NCBI GenBank assembly: GCA_014885115.2
Contig: WKLE02005184.1
Location: 1-39,736, forward strand
DNA: 39,736 bases
Source of the DNA: Asterionellopsis glacialis
Lineage: Eukaryota > Bacillariophyta > Plagiogrammaphyceae > Rhaphoneidales > Asterionellopsidaceae
Reading direction: 5' to 3'
The notes beneath the pieces are model-generated. The model was given only the letters and a program-made list of their open reading frames with translations, was not told where the DNA came from and made no database searches. Of the stretch, positions 10,695 through 19,986 are shown piece after piece; within the stretch, counting starts at the first letter, position 1, and every line of letters begins with the position of its first letter. The translations under genes and the position numbers were made by a program.

Positions 10695-10770
10695 CTGGTA
10701 GACTGTACGTCTGGGGGTTCTCGACGTAACGGTACCTTGTACGGTACGTACTGGTACCGGTAGCTGCTGG
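10695..10770. promoter_or_regulatory. GTAC-rich cluster upstream of PDS
   Basis: Contains ACGGTACCTTGTACGGTACG and TACTGGTACCGGTAG, about 290-360 bp upstream of the PDS start. It has the same word usage as clusters near 5400, 24770 and 33500. Possible promoter element or repeat; function not shown. Confidence 0.35.
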
Positions 10771-11209
10771 TTCCAGCTTCAAACTACCTTGAACCGCCTG
10801 CTGTGCTTGAACCGGAAGTTGCATTTCCCGACACGCAAACGAATACCATCATAACTTGACCAATTCTGGTCCGTTTATCAAAGTTGCATAGTTGCCAAAC
10901 AAGTTTTGTTTTGTTTCATACTTCAAGACAGTGTGGTGAGTACAACACAGGGTCTTCAATAATCTCCCTGGAAGGGACAAAGATTGATGCTTTTTGGTTT
11001 TTTCCGAATGAATAAAAATTAAAAACCCAACAAAGATTTTGGACGTAAAATTCTACGTACTCTAGCACATAGCAGCTTATTGGAACAGTCCAATTGGGAC
11101 CTTGAGGTGTTCCTCACCTGATACCAGAGCAGAACCCTTGGCTTTGGATCTGAATTTTGACCCATATCACAACTTAAAAAGGTGATCAAGAGTCAACCCA
11201 ACTTCTATG

Positions 11210-11251
11210 TCTTCTGAAATATCCTCTATTTCTTCTGATATATCCTCTATT
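11210..11251. repeat. Two-copy 21-bp tandem repeat
   Basis: Two adjacent 21-bp units (TCTTCTGAAATATCCTCTAT and its one-base variant, each plus T). On the minus strand the repeat encodes a seven-residue Glu-rich unit (EDISEEI, EDISEDI) within a stop-broken coding-like stretch, so it may be part of a dead gene. Confidence 0.75.
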
Positions 11252-11364
11252 CAGGAGAATGGATTATGTATTTCACCAGCTCTTTAAGAGTTACAGATTG
11301 CTTGAATTAGCAGGGAACCATCACATTGAGAGAAGAAATCATAAGTCAGCAAATGATGCTGCTC

Positions 11365-12600
11365 CTAAGGTGATCCAATTCCTACTAGGAAAAGATTTTT
11401 GAAAAAAAGTCTGTGTGTCTCTTCCTCACTTGCTACCACAACTTCACCATCATGCTCATCTACAATTCCAAATTTAAAATAATCATTCCTTTCCTGCATT
11501 CTGTCTTTGTACTCTTTATCCCAATCCTTTTTTGTCTTCCTATCTTTTTGTATTATCTTTTCATAGAATACAAGTTCCAACTAATGCCACCCACCGTAGG
11601 CCTTTTGATGTTTATCTGTAAACCTTAACCTATCTTTTGTCCTCCAAATGCATTTGTCATCTTCCTCTGGATCTTCTTCACAAATATTATTAAACAGTAT
11701 CATTTTTATATAAGCTTGATTTTTTGTTGGCAAGCAGTTTGCCAATGTTTTACCACCCACCTCTTTCAAATGTATGTTAAATCAATGAGGAGTATGCCCT
11801 CAAATTACTGGCACTATGATATTTCAGTGTACTATCCAATCCTTTACAGAGACAAAAGGAGGCTAGCAATGGTAGGCACTTTTCTACTGTATCTTTACTA
11901 TTCCTCCCATTCTGTGCAAAATCACATGAGGCATTCATCTTATCTGTCCTACTCATATCCATTTATGGTAATCCAAAATAATGCTCCATAGTACAAAGTG
12001 TTTTTCCTGTTTTAAGCGTTTCTACTAGAGTCCTTTAGGTATGTCATTGCTGCAAACCCTACTAGAAATACATTTGTTTTTCCAAACCAAAGAGGATGCA
12101 AGTTCCAAACATCCTTTTCAGGTCAGTCTTTTTTCAAAACTCTCCCAACACATCCTCTCCAAAACTACTACATTGTCATACTTTTTTTGACAGGTTCATG
12201 GATTCTTCTTGTGATTTAAAAATCTTATCTGTTGGGTACATCACCCATTTTTTCATTGCTGCATACTTGGCAATATATCATTTAACACATTTTGTCATGT
12301 TATGATACAGCTGAGTGATCTTATCCACACAAGGATACTGCTTTTACAAACAGTGATACTAGAATTTTGTTGGCTATCATGTGTTTATTTTTGCAATTCG
12401 ACAACACAATTCAACAGCAAGAATTCCTACTCCTCTTCTTCCTTGAGTGCTATCAAGTATCTGAATTGTCTCAAGAAAGCCAACTTCTTGGAAAACATTC
12501 AAGGCCGCTGGTGGTGACAACTGTCTGAAGTGCTGCAAGTGCTTTGGTTGTGTTGTTTCAGGTTTCAGGGCTGTGACCAATGCAGCGCTTGTTGCCTTTG
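11365..12600 (-). pseudogene. Decayed minus-strand coding remnant, unidentified
   Basis: From about 12600 down to 11365 the minus strand shows several coding-like stretches in shifting frames. The clearest is about 130 residues at 11769-11365, with one in-frame TAG at 11581-11583: it includes ECEEDPEEDDK-like acidic runs, RTKDRLRFTDKHQKAYGGWH before the stop, and KDWDKEYKDRMQERNDYFKF after it. A further frame at 11962-11777 (MSRTDKMNASCDFAQNGRNS) is separated by a frameshift. Charged residues and coherent stretches suggest former protein-coding DNA, plausibly from a mobile element, since similar decayed material occurs at 25453-27420 and 32029-32700. I do not recognise the family. Confidence 0.4.
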
Positions 12601-13189
12601 CCCATGAAGTTTCAAAAGATGATTAAGGAACCCCATGGTTTCGATTTCTTCAATGATATCATTATTGAAGGTAGTTAAGACACGGCCATCAGTGATTAGG
12701 TCACACCAGAATCAATCCAAAAATATTTTAAAGGAGAATCAGACAGATCGTAGTATTAAACGCCAATCAACTGCAGCGGAACATCCGTGGATGTCTCAGC
12801 GCATATTTATTCGTCAAATTGAAATATGCAATCCTAAATATTTTTTAGAAGCCTTATTTAAAGGTAGCAAAATTCTTATTTGTAATCTACGTTTGCGTGC
12901 ACGACATTCTATTTGTCGCTCGCTTTTCCCCAATTTCCCACAATTCTTACAATTGAGCTAGCACGCTCTACAGTAGGAGTCAATCTGGTGCCGCGCATCG
13001 TTTTGAAATTTTCAATCCAATGCAATTAAAGTCGTGAATGATCAGAGTTACTCATGATGATAGGTAATCATGCATATTTCAAGCACATGGCTTACCCATG
13101 AGGTTACGGCTTATTGATGCAGAGTCATGTGCTACCCAATAAAGCGATAAATGCAGCGTTTCATATGGTCAGGGTATTCATCACCATCT

Positions 13190-14050
13190 TCAAGGAGGAG
13201 CATATATTTTGCTAGGTGCGATATCAACACATAATCTTCTATAGAAAACTGCATATCCAATCCCTCCGAACGTACCAAGGACATGTCCAACAGTTGTTCC
13301 CAAGATAATAGGTACAGGCCATCGTTGCGACTGAGCTCCATGATCTAATATTTGTAGAATTTGAAATGGTATAGCTACTAACAAAGTGCCAAAGGGTCTC
13401 ACCAAATCAAGGATTTCAACGCGATCAATAGAAGTTCTATTCCATGTTGGAGAAGGATCAAAACAAGATTGAAGATTGTTTAAATTAATATTTTGAATAA
13501 TTGGAGAACGTCCGGACCATGCCATTGTTGTCGTGTACATAGCAGATAACAAAGTGAGAGACAAGTCTTTCGTTGGGTTAGCTCCCATTAGGAAGAAAAC
13601 AAAGGATACAAAAACAGTCAAAAATATCCGGGACTTTATTCCTTGAAGTAAATCTTGTACGTCGACAGCCGATTCAGTCAGACAAAAAACTAAAACAGAA
13701 GGTATAACAAACCAAGCTACATCAGAGACAGGTAGCGGAACCACAATTATTTCAGAAGGGTCCATATGAGACTGGTAATATAAGCAACACAAAAGAAAAC
13801 GAAATAGAGTAAGTCAAGGGCATTGCAAGATAAAATATTCGGATCATTTTGTCCGGTTAGAATATCACCTTATATGACGTGTTCTACTTACCATTTCTAC
13901 GGCCTTGATTTTTAAGGGATCTAAAAGAACCTTTTGGCACCAAAATATTAGCAATAAGCACTTAATCACCGACACCATGCATGTTGAATACCATCTTTGA
14001 TTGCTCAATGAAGAGTATTCCTTGTTTTTCTGCATCGACACCGCCGTCAT
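13190..14050 (-). CDS. PIGF: PIG-F-like GPI-anchor biosynthesis membrane protein (one intron)
   Basis: Exon 1 is 14050-13892 (53 codons) and exon 2 is 13771-13190. The 120-bp intron has donor GAAATG|GTAAGTAG and acceptor TATTACCAG|TCT in phase 0, with a pyrimidine-rich stretch before the acceptor. The product is about 246 residues, close to the 219 of human PIG-F. It has roughly six hydrophobic segments, including KCLLLIFWCQKVLL, DVAWFVIPSVLVFCL, RIFLTVFVSFVFFLMGA and a C-terminal PIILGTTVGHVLGTFGGIGY. The stretch GTLLVAIPFQ, a short loop, then QRWPVPIILG resembles the C-terminal signature of PIG-F/Gpi11 (small-residue-rich helix, D/W loop, WPxP). PIG-F stabilises the ethanolamine-phosphate transferases that finish GPI anchors in the ER. 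The family call is moderate: the usual PLDWD motif is replaced by ILDHG. Confidence 0.6.
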
Positions 14051-14460
14051 GACTTGAGATTCGAGATCTGCATTTTTGAATCTTTCGGTTCATAAAGTGC
14101 TCCAGTGAAGATTTTGAACTGGGCAAGCGCACAGACGGTCAAAGCGCTCGTGGGAAGTTAGGTCAAGGTCAAAGGACAGGCGACCAAAACACTATGTCAT
14201 GCCCTGATCCCTCTCAACGTATTCCTACCGGTATGTGGTACGAGAGGGTCGCGGGATATGGTAGGGCTAAAGTTTGAAATCTCGAGTTTTTTTTAAAGCC
14301 TGATAAAAAGAAACTTGAAACTGATAAAACATAGAAACAGAGATGATGAAGAAAATGCAACGCAACAACGTAAATCACTCTCTGAAAGGACATATTCCAT
14401 CCAGACATCTTCAACAGCATTTTCAAATTTGAGAGACGACAACCTATAAAATCATAGAAA
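14051..14460. other. Divergent promoter interval, PIG-F-like / CYTH gene 1
   Basis: About 410 bp between two outward-reading genes, so both promoters should lie here. It has a short ACCGGTATGTGGTACGAG segment near 14227 and an A/T-rich tract before the CYTH start. There is no coding sequence that I can support. Confidence 0.6.
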
Positions 14461-15378
14461 ATGTCGCTAGCTATCGTTTGGTTGGCTGCAACATGTCTGC
14501 TACAATCATTTCTAGAAGTAAACTCGGCTTTTGTATTTCGACTGTCTCCGATGATTCGTTTTCACTTGATCGGTCTTCAGAGTTCTTCATGGACCAAGCT
14601 CTTAGACACAACCGTTACCAATACTACTAAGAATGAAAGCTATACGAATACTACTGTCAATCATTCAAACAAGAGCACCATTACTCTAGAGATCGAACAA
14701 AAATTTGCATTCGACAATGGAGGATCGTTAGAAGAAAGATTGAAAGAACTTGGTTTACAAAAAAAGGATTGCATAACCATGGTTGACTGGTACTTTGATT
14801 TACCGGCTCCTAATTGGGTGTTAGCACCACAGGACTATTGGCTTCGGTATCGTGAAAAGGAACAAGGGGGGTCTTGGGAATTAAAGCGAGCTGGACGACA
14901 TAGGGGTGGCACTACTTTATATGAAGAAATAGAAGGATTAGAAGGATTCAATATGGCGTTGTCCGTGGTTCCCTCCTTTGCACAAGACAATATTAATAGG
15001 ATACCCAAAACTTTCGATGGATTCACCGTTCCTGAACTCCCTGTGCCAAGTGCACTAGTCCCATTCGCTAGGATTGAAACTCGTCGATCTACCTGGTTTT
15101 TTCCTGAGACTCGAAATGGGAGCTGTGATCCATTTCGTGGTCTATCCGTTGTCCTTGATAGTACGAATTTTGGCCACATGGTTGGTGAAGTCGAAGCTTT
15201 GGTCTATGATGAAAAAGATATATCTGTAGCAAGGGAAAAAGTAGCTGAACTCATTGCAAAGATTACAGCTAACGAAAAGTCTTCTGCTGTTGGTATAGGA
15301 AAGCTAGAGTACTATTTGATGAAGAATAAACCAGATCTCTATGAAATTTATGCCAAGATCGGAAAAATGAAGAACTAG
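14461..15378 (+). CDS. CYTH-domain thiamine-triphosphatase-like protein, copy 1, plastid-targeted
   Basis: A 305-residue frame. The CYTH (triphosphate tunnel metalloenzyme) signature ExExK is EIEQK at residues 77-81. Further tunnel motifs follow: DWYFDLPAPNWVLAPQDYWL with RYRE, WELKR, YEEIEG, ARIETRRSTW, GHMVGEVEAL and a final GKLEYYL. This pattern fits the ThTPase branch, which cleaves thiamine triphosphate to the diphosphate with Mg2+, although other triphosphates or polyphosphate are possible. The N-terminus is a signal peptide (IVWLAATCLLQSFLEV) ending in NSAF-VF, which resembles the diatom plastid motif with Phe at the cleavage site. A Thr/Asn/Ser-rich linker precedes the domain. A close paralogue follows 894 bp downstream on the same strand. 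Confidence 0.9.
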   Translation: MSLAIVWLAATCLLQSFLEVNSAFVFRLSPMIRFHLIGLQSSSWTKLLDTTVTNTTKNESYTNTTVNHSNKSTITLEIEQKFAFDNGGSLEERLKELGLQKKDCITMVDWYFDLPAPNWVLAPQDYWLRYREKEQGGSWELKRAGRHRGGTTLYEEIEGLEGFNMALSVVPSFAQDNINRIPKTFDGFTVPELPVPSALVPFARIETRRSTWFFPETRNGSCDPFRGLSVVLDSTNFGHMVGEVEALVYDEKDISVAREKVAELIAKITANEKSSAVGIGKLEYYLMKNKPDLYEIYAKIGKMKN

Positions 15379-16272
15379 TAATGCCAGCTTATGATAGTGC
15401 TGCCAACAGAAGTTTTTTAGTTAGAAAAAAAGAACAATCTCTCTCGATTTCTGTCTGGACAATCCAACGTTGCACAGACAAAAGCTATGTAGGCTTCAAA
15501 GATATTCGAATATTGAATATCAGTTATTGAGATATGATATATTAATACATATAATGAATGATGTGATTGTCGCTTGATGTTCCTGTATTGATAACTATTC
15601 TTGGTGTCCCCGCAATTACAGTACAACTACAGGAATGTTTATATGGATTTGTCGTTGTTGTTAAAGGCAGAAGTATCCAGTCAACCAGACCTTCATCATC
15701 GTCATATTGTTACTCAACCAAAACAATTAAAATTATTATCTTATTCACAAAAACTTAGCTTAACGAAGAAGCAGAGCATGCTATCATTGTTCAAATGCGA
15801 CAACAACAGCAAATGTAGAAATAGACACCCAAAGTTCATCATCATCCTATCAGTCTTTGTCTTTTTCACAAAATAAGAATCTTAATCAAAGTCAAACATT
15901 GTGTAAGAATTTGACATCATTGAATAATGGCGTACTTTTTAAACTATCTAAAATGCTTAATCTTACACCTCAATTGTAAACAGAAGGTGATGCAATCTAA
16001 AATTACTAGAATTTATTAAATACAGTATTGTATTTTTCGTTTCCAAAAAGCTTGTCCTGCACGCCGGTCTGTGCGACAACTATGTATCCCCATCCCTCAA
16101 TCATTTAAAACCAAAAAGTCAAGAAGACATTTCTCGACTGTTTTTTGCTTTTGCTCAAGATCTGGGGGTCGATGCGAACAGGAGGAAGAAATCAAGTATC
16201 GTAAATCGTAATCAGGAGAACTTTGTATTGAAGATCTGCACAATTTAACTATTACACTCTAGCAACAAGAAG
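15379..16272. other. Spacer between the tandem CYTH genes
   Basis: 894 bp, A/T-rich, with a near-palindrome GATATTCGAATATTGAATAT around 15501-15521 and the promoter of copy 2 in its right part. The plus strand has stop-free stretches at about 15601-15876 and one ending at 15977-15979. They are Ser/Asn/Gln-rich and resemble no family I know, so I do not call a gene. Confidence 0.55.
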
Positions 16273-17163
16273 ATGCCATCAGAAGCCTCCTTGTTGGCTT
16301 TAAGTTGTATGCTGCTTTCATTTCTACGGGGCAACTCGGCGTTTGTATTTCGACTTTCACCACGAAGACATTTTCATTTGATCGACCATAAGAGTTCTTT
16401 GTGGACAAAACCCTCATCATCTGCTACTGCAAGAACTGTCGAGATGAATTCTAATAAGAACAATATTGCTCTAGAGATTGAACAAAAATTTGCATTGGAC
16501 AATGGAGGATCTGTAGAAGAAAGATTGAAAGAACTTGGTTTACAAGAAAAGGGTTGTATAACTATGGTTGATTGGTACTTTGATTTACCGGCTCCTCATT
16601 GGGTGTTAGCACCAGAGGACTATTGGCTTCGGTGTCGTCTAACGGACCAAAAATGCGCTTGGGAATTGAAACGTGGTGGAAGGCATGAAGGTGGTTCTAC
16701 TTTGTATGAAGAAATTGAAGGCGTAGATGGCATTAATGTGGCGGTGTCTATGATTCCGTTGTCGTTCTCGGCAAAGAACAATAGTGATGAGGTGCCGAAA
16801 AGATTTGATGGGTTCCCTGTTCCTGAACTCCCTGTGCCAAGTGCACTAGTTCCGTTCGCTAGAATTGAAACTCGTCGATCTACCTGGGCTTTTCATGAAA
16901 CGACTGAGGGGAGTAGCCAATTCAATGGCTTGACCGTTGACCTTGATGGCACCAATTTTGGCCACATGGTTGGCGAAGTCGAAGCTGTGGTTTACAACAA
17001 AAAAGATATTCCTGTAGCGCGTGAAAAAATAGCCAAGCTTATTGCGGAGATTACAACAAATGGATCTGCCATCGGTGTAGGAAAGCTAGAGTACTATTTG
17101 ATGAATAATGAACCGGATCTCTATGAAGCATGTGTCAAGAGTGGTGTGATAAGTAAAAAATAG
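16273..17163 (+). CDS. CYTH-domain thiamine-triphosphatase-like protein, copy 2, plastid-targeted
   Basis: A 296-residue tandem paralogue of the gene at 14461. It keeps EIEQK (residues 68-72), DWYFDLPAPHWVLAPEDYWL, WELKR, YEEIEG, the identical ARIETRRSTW, GHMVGEVEAV and GKLEYYL, so both copies should be catalytically competent triphosphate hydrolases. Several DNA blocks are nearly identical between copies, for example GAACTCCCTGTGCCAAGTGC. The leader (LLALSCMLLSFLRG, then NSAFVFRLSP) shares the SAF motif and flanking residues with copy 1, so both are predicted to go to the plastid. The linker between leader and domain is shorter and differs strongly, as does the patch after YEEIEG. Its stop lies 124 bp from the stop of the WDR55-like gene. 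Confidence 0.9.
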   Translation: MPSEASLLALSCMLLSFLRGNSAFVFRLSPRRHFHLIDHKSSLWTKPSSSATARTVEMNSNKNNIALEIEQKFALDNGGSVEERLKELGLQEKGCITMVDWYFDLPAPHWVLAPEDYWLRCRLTDQKCAWELKRGGRHEGGSTLYEEIEGVDGINVAVSMIPLSFSAKNNSDEVPKRFDGFPVPELPVPSALVPFARIETRRSTWAFHETTEGSSQFNGLTVDLDGTNFGHMVGEVEAVVYNKKDIPVAREKIAKLIAEITTNGSAIGVGKLEYYLMNNEPDLYEACVKSGVISKK

Positions 17164-17287
17164 TCAAATTTTCGCTTCAAAAACATTTGATTCTCTTAAG
17201 AATTAGGTATCTGTTTAGAATATAACGAAAGAAGCATTGCGTCTTTGTTAACAAAGATGTAACGAGAGGTGAATGCTGTAGTGTGGC

Positions 17288-18640
17288 TTACAAGTCTTCA
17301 AAGAACTTTTCATTTTCGGATTTGAATCTTCCAGCTCTCTTATCGTTGACCGTAGCCTTTTCATTTTCGTTGTCACTATCGTCATCACTATCACTGTCGC
17401 CAATATCATCAAGGTCTTCATCGTCTTCCATGTCTTCCCATTCGTCATCACTCTCATTCGCAGTGATTCGATGAGCTTTTGCTACACCTAAAGCTGCATT
17501 TGTTTCTATTGAGGGCTTCCCAGTTTCTTCTTCCTCTTCCTCTTCGTCCATTTCATAGTCATCTTGCAACATGCGTACATCCCACAAACGAACTAAATTG
17601 TCATGACTTACACTACCAACATGCGTTCGTGTTGAATTAAATTGTAACTTCTCAATAGGGAATCCGTCGTGATCTCCGATTACTCCCACCAATTTATCTG
17701 GTTGGATTTGTACTAATCGGAGGACACCATCTGAAGACCCCGTCAATAAAGTGTCTTCATCTACCTTCAGCAAAGCATCGACCGATTGTGGGTGTCCCGG
17801 GAATCTATCTGAAATGTCACCCCATGTGCCCCAACTCCAAACAGCTAAGACACCTTGCTGAGTGCCACAAACAACCTTACGTCCATTCTTCATTACAGTG
17901 ATGGATAAAAGTTCATCTTCCATATCATCTGAACGTCTCAAGATAGGTTCACTATGATGCTGGCCTTTATTGAGCGCTTTTCGTAGATCTACAACACTCA
18001 ATGTAGCATCTGCTGAACTCGCTAATAATGATGTTCCATCTTGACTGTGATCGAAACCTGAAATGTAGTCCTCGTGTTCTTCCCATGATAAAACGCACCC
18101 ATCAGGTAGAGCTGATTTTTGCTTTTTTCCACCACTACCGGAGGATAGCCGTTCATCCCAAATTCGGACACATCCTTTTTCATCACCTGTAACAAACAAG
18201 GGACCTGTCGGTGCATTCTCAGGAAGTTGATGTAAGACATTCATGGGGGTATTTCTAAAGGATTGAAACCGTCCCAGTGGTTTTGCACTTGAAGATAAAG
18301 AACAAGCAGCTTCTGCGTCCAAATACGCAACATCTCCAGCACTGCCTGCTGTGTAAAGCCGTGTTCCATCCGCCGACCATAAGACTGTACGACATGAGGC
18401 TTTGTGATGTTTTCCATCTTTTTGAACTGGTAAAATTTGTGTATGGACTGGTATCGAAGAAATAATCGTATCGTTCTCTGAATCATCGTCACTCTGCTCT
18501 TCACCATTCGTTGGCGAAAAATCATGCATTTCTACAGTACCATCCACAAGGGCAGCAGCCATCAAATGGTCATGTTTTGGATGGAATGAAATATCCAAAG
18601 GCTGCGATGAACAATCTATTGGATCTAGTGTTTTCTGCAT
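17288..18640 (-). CDS. WDR55: WD40-repeat protein, WDR55/Jip5-like
   Basis: A 450-residue frame of WD40 repeats filling about residues 10-370, with recognisable strands such as LDISFHPKHDHLMAAALVDG, VLWSADGTRLYTAGSAGDV, FVTGDEKGCVRIWDERL, LLASSADATLSVVDLRKA, LLTGSSDGVLRLVQ and VGSVSHDNLVRLWDVRML. The tail (about 375-450) is strongly acidic (EEEEEEE, then D/E/S-rich), ending in a basic patch and EKFFEDL. This order, including the opening LDISFHPKHDHLMAAALVDG, fits WDR55 and yeast Jip5, nucleolar proteins needed for large-subunit rRNA processing. The start ATG follows an A/T-rich leader. A nucleolar ribosome-biogenesis role is inferred from the family. Confidence 0.88.
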   Translation of the reverse strand: MQKTLDPIDCSSQPLDISFHPKHDHLMAAALVDGTVEMHDFSPTNGEEQSDDDSENDTIISSIPVHTQILPVQKDGKHHKASCRTVLWSADGTRLYTAGSAGDVAYLDAEAACSLSSSAKPLGRFQSFRNTPMNVLHQLPENAPTGPLFVTGDEKGCVRIWDERLSSGSGGKKQKSALPDGCVLSWEEHEDYISGFDHSQDGTSLLASSADATLSVVDLRKALNKGQHHSEPILRRSDDMEDELLSITVMKNGRKVVCGTQQGVLAVWSWGTWGDISDRFPGHPQSVDALLKVDEDTLLTGSSDGVLRLVQIQPDKLVGVIGDHDGFPIEKLQFNSTRTHVGSVSHDNLVRLWDVRMLQDDYEMDEEEEEEETGKPSIETNAALGVAKAHRITANESDDEWEDMEDDEDLDDIGDSDSDDDSDNENEKATVNDKRAGRFKSENEKFFEDL

Positions 18641-19333
18641 CTTTCAATAAACCTCTTTTTTTAAAAGACGTCAAGAATTCAATTCAATGAAATTTTGAGT
18701 TTTTGTGTCGCTTTCGCACAGCGAGACTCTTTTGCATTGGTTCAATGCGGTCTGCGGAAAGGTTGTTGCCTCCAGTCAGTACCAGGTACAAGGCTGGGAA
18801 TTACGCTCTCTAGGTCTAGGTCCAAGAATCTTAGTCATCTACCGGTTGATCACAACATCATGATTGTTCTCCAGGAATATCCTGTCAAAATTTCATTTTT
18901 TGTGTTTGTGATGATTGTAATTGAATGGCAGACCTGTAGCTGACCGTCTGGTCTCCCATCCTTTTCTTCCCAGCATTCGATGATGAAAAATTAACCTAGT
19001 TTTTCTACCGGTGCTCTCCCCAGCTCCATCCATCAAAAGAGGGAGAATACAGTAGTAAAAAACCATCAATCTTTTTTTCCCTCATCGACAGAAAAGACAT
19101 TACATCGACAATACTAATTATAATATATATTGAACCCTAAACAAAGACGACAGTGACAAGAGTCGCCTTGCTACCACTTAATCACCTCTTGCATCCTTTA
19201 AGATTTCAACTCTACGGTCAATTGGATCCTAGTTGGATTCCTTTTTAAAAAAAGTTTATTTTCTTCACTGCTCGGCTCAATAATTTTATTCGGTGGTGGA
19301 CAACCAGGTTTTAAAATACATTTACCGAAGACT
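18641..19333. other. Divergent promoter interval, WDR55-like / lysine-rich gene
   Basis: About 690 bp with promoters for both neighbours. A single GTAC palindrome group (CAGTACCAGGTACAAGG) lies at 18778-18794. The part at 18990-19330 is A/T-rich. I see no gene. Confidence 0.6.
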
Positions 19334-19795
19334 ATGAGTTGGAACGGAATAAAAATAGGAAAGGTTCTATCGAATAAGGGTGTTTCAGAACAGAAGGCTG
19401 CTGCGTTTATTACTCAATTCTTGGAAGCTGGAGGAGCATCAACTACAGATCTAGATGAGGAATATGATGATGAAGAATATACAGCTGATGAAGAAGTATT
19501 TGGAAGATTAATCCATGTACGAAATGCTTTGGACACTGCTAGACATTATAATCACCATCAACATAAATTCTCTACTAATGGTATTATCAATACAAACGTT
19601 GAAACACAAGATAAAGGTGATACCAACGGTGAGGAAAACAATATAACACCGGAGATGCGGAAAAAGATGAAAAAGGAAGCTAAAGAGCAGAAAAAGGCAG
19701 CAAAAAAAGAGAAGAAAGAAAAGAAGAGAAAGCGTAGAGAGTCGAAGGAAGCTACGAAATCAGCAGAAAAGAAACCCAAGATAGAGAACGTTTAA
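19334..19795 (+). CDS. Small lysine-rich, probably nuclear or nucleolar protein, unknown
   Basis: A 153-residue frame with ATG in a fair context. The N-terminal 30 residues (GIKIGKVLSNKGVSEQKAAA) look like a small helical unit, followed by an acidic patch (DLDEEYDDEEYTADEE) and a short helix (FGRLIHVRNALDTARHYNHH). The last 50 residues are almost all Lys/Glu/Arg (KKEKKEKKRKRRESKEA), with several nuclear-localisation-like clusters and a likely single charged helix. I do not recognise a family. The composition resembles ribosome-biogenesis or RNA-associated nuclear proteins, and the gene sits next to a WDR55-like gene with which it shares a divergent promoter. The function remains unassigned. 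Confidence 0.65.
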   Translation: MSWNGIKIGKVLSNKGVSEQKAAAFITQFLEAGGASTTDLDEEYDDEEYTADEEVFGRLIHVRNALDTARHYNHHQHKFSTNGIINTNVETQDKGDTNGEENNITPEMRKKMKKEAKEQKKAAKKEKKEKKRKRRESKEATKSAEKKPKIENV

Positions 19796-19986
19796 AATAT
19801 ACCATATGAATGTCTTGAAAATCTTTACCTGTGTAAATTAAATTTAGGTTCGCATAATTGCGACACACACAGATATAATTAATATATATATACATATAAT
19901 ATATAGATTGCTAACTAAGAAATGAAATAATAAAAAAGATTTTTCTCGTATAACATCTTGAGAATAAAAGGGCATCACCACTCTTT

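Larger units (their letters stand above)
10412..13189. other. Long non-coding interval with decayed coding fragments
   Basis: About 2.8 kb between PDS and the PIG-F-like gene. The first 300 bp should carry the PDS promoter, and a GTAC cluster lies at 10695-10770. From about 11200 to 12640 the minus strand shows coding-like but broken stretches (listed separately). The remainder to 13189 shows nothing I can support; a 108-codon plus-strand frame at 12635-12961 resembles nothing I recognise. Confidence 0.6.

Noticed and set aside
12635..12961. 108-codon plus-strand frame
   Set aside because: No family resemblance, no good start context, surrounded by decayed DNA.
13132..13341. Alternative frame ending the PIG-F-like gene differently
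   Set aside because: The chosen frame has continuous hydrophobic helices and the WPVP motif; this one does not.
15601..15979. Stop-free plus-strand stretches between the CYTH genes
   Set aside because: Overlapping frames of similar length with Ser/Asn/Gln-rich content and no domain; not enough to call a gene.
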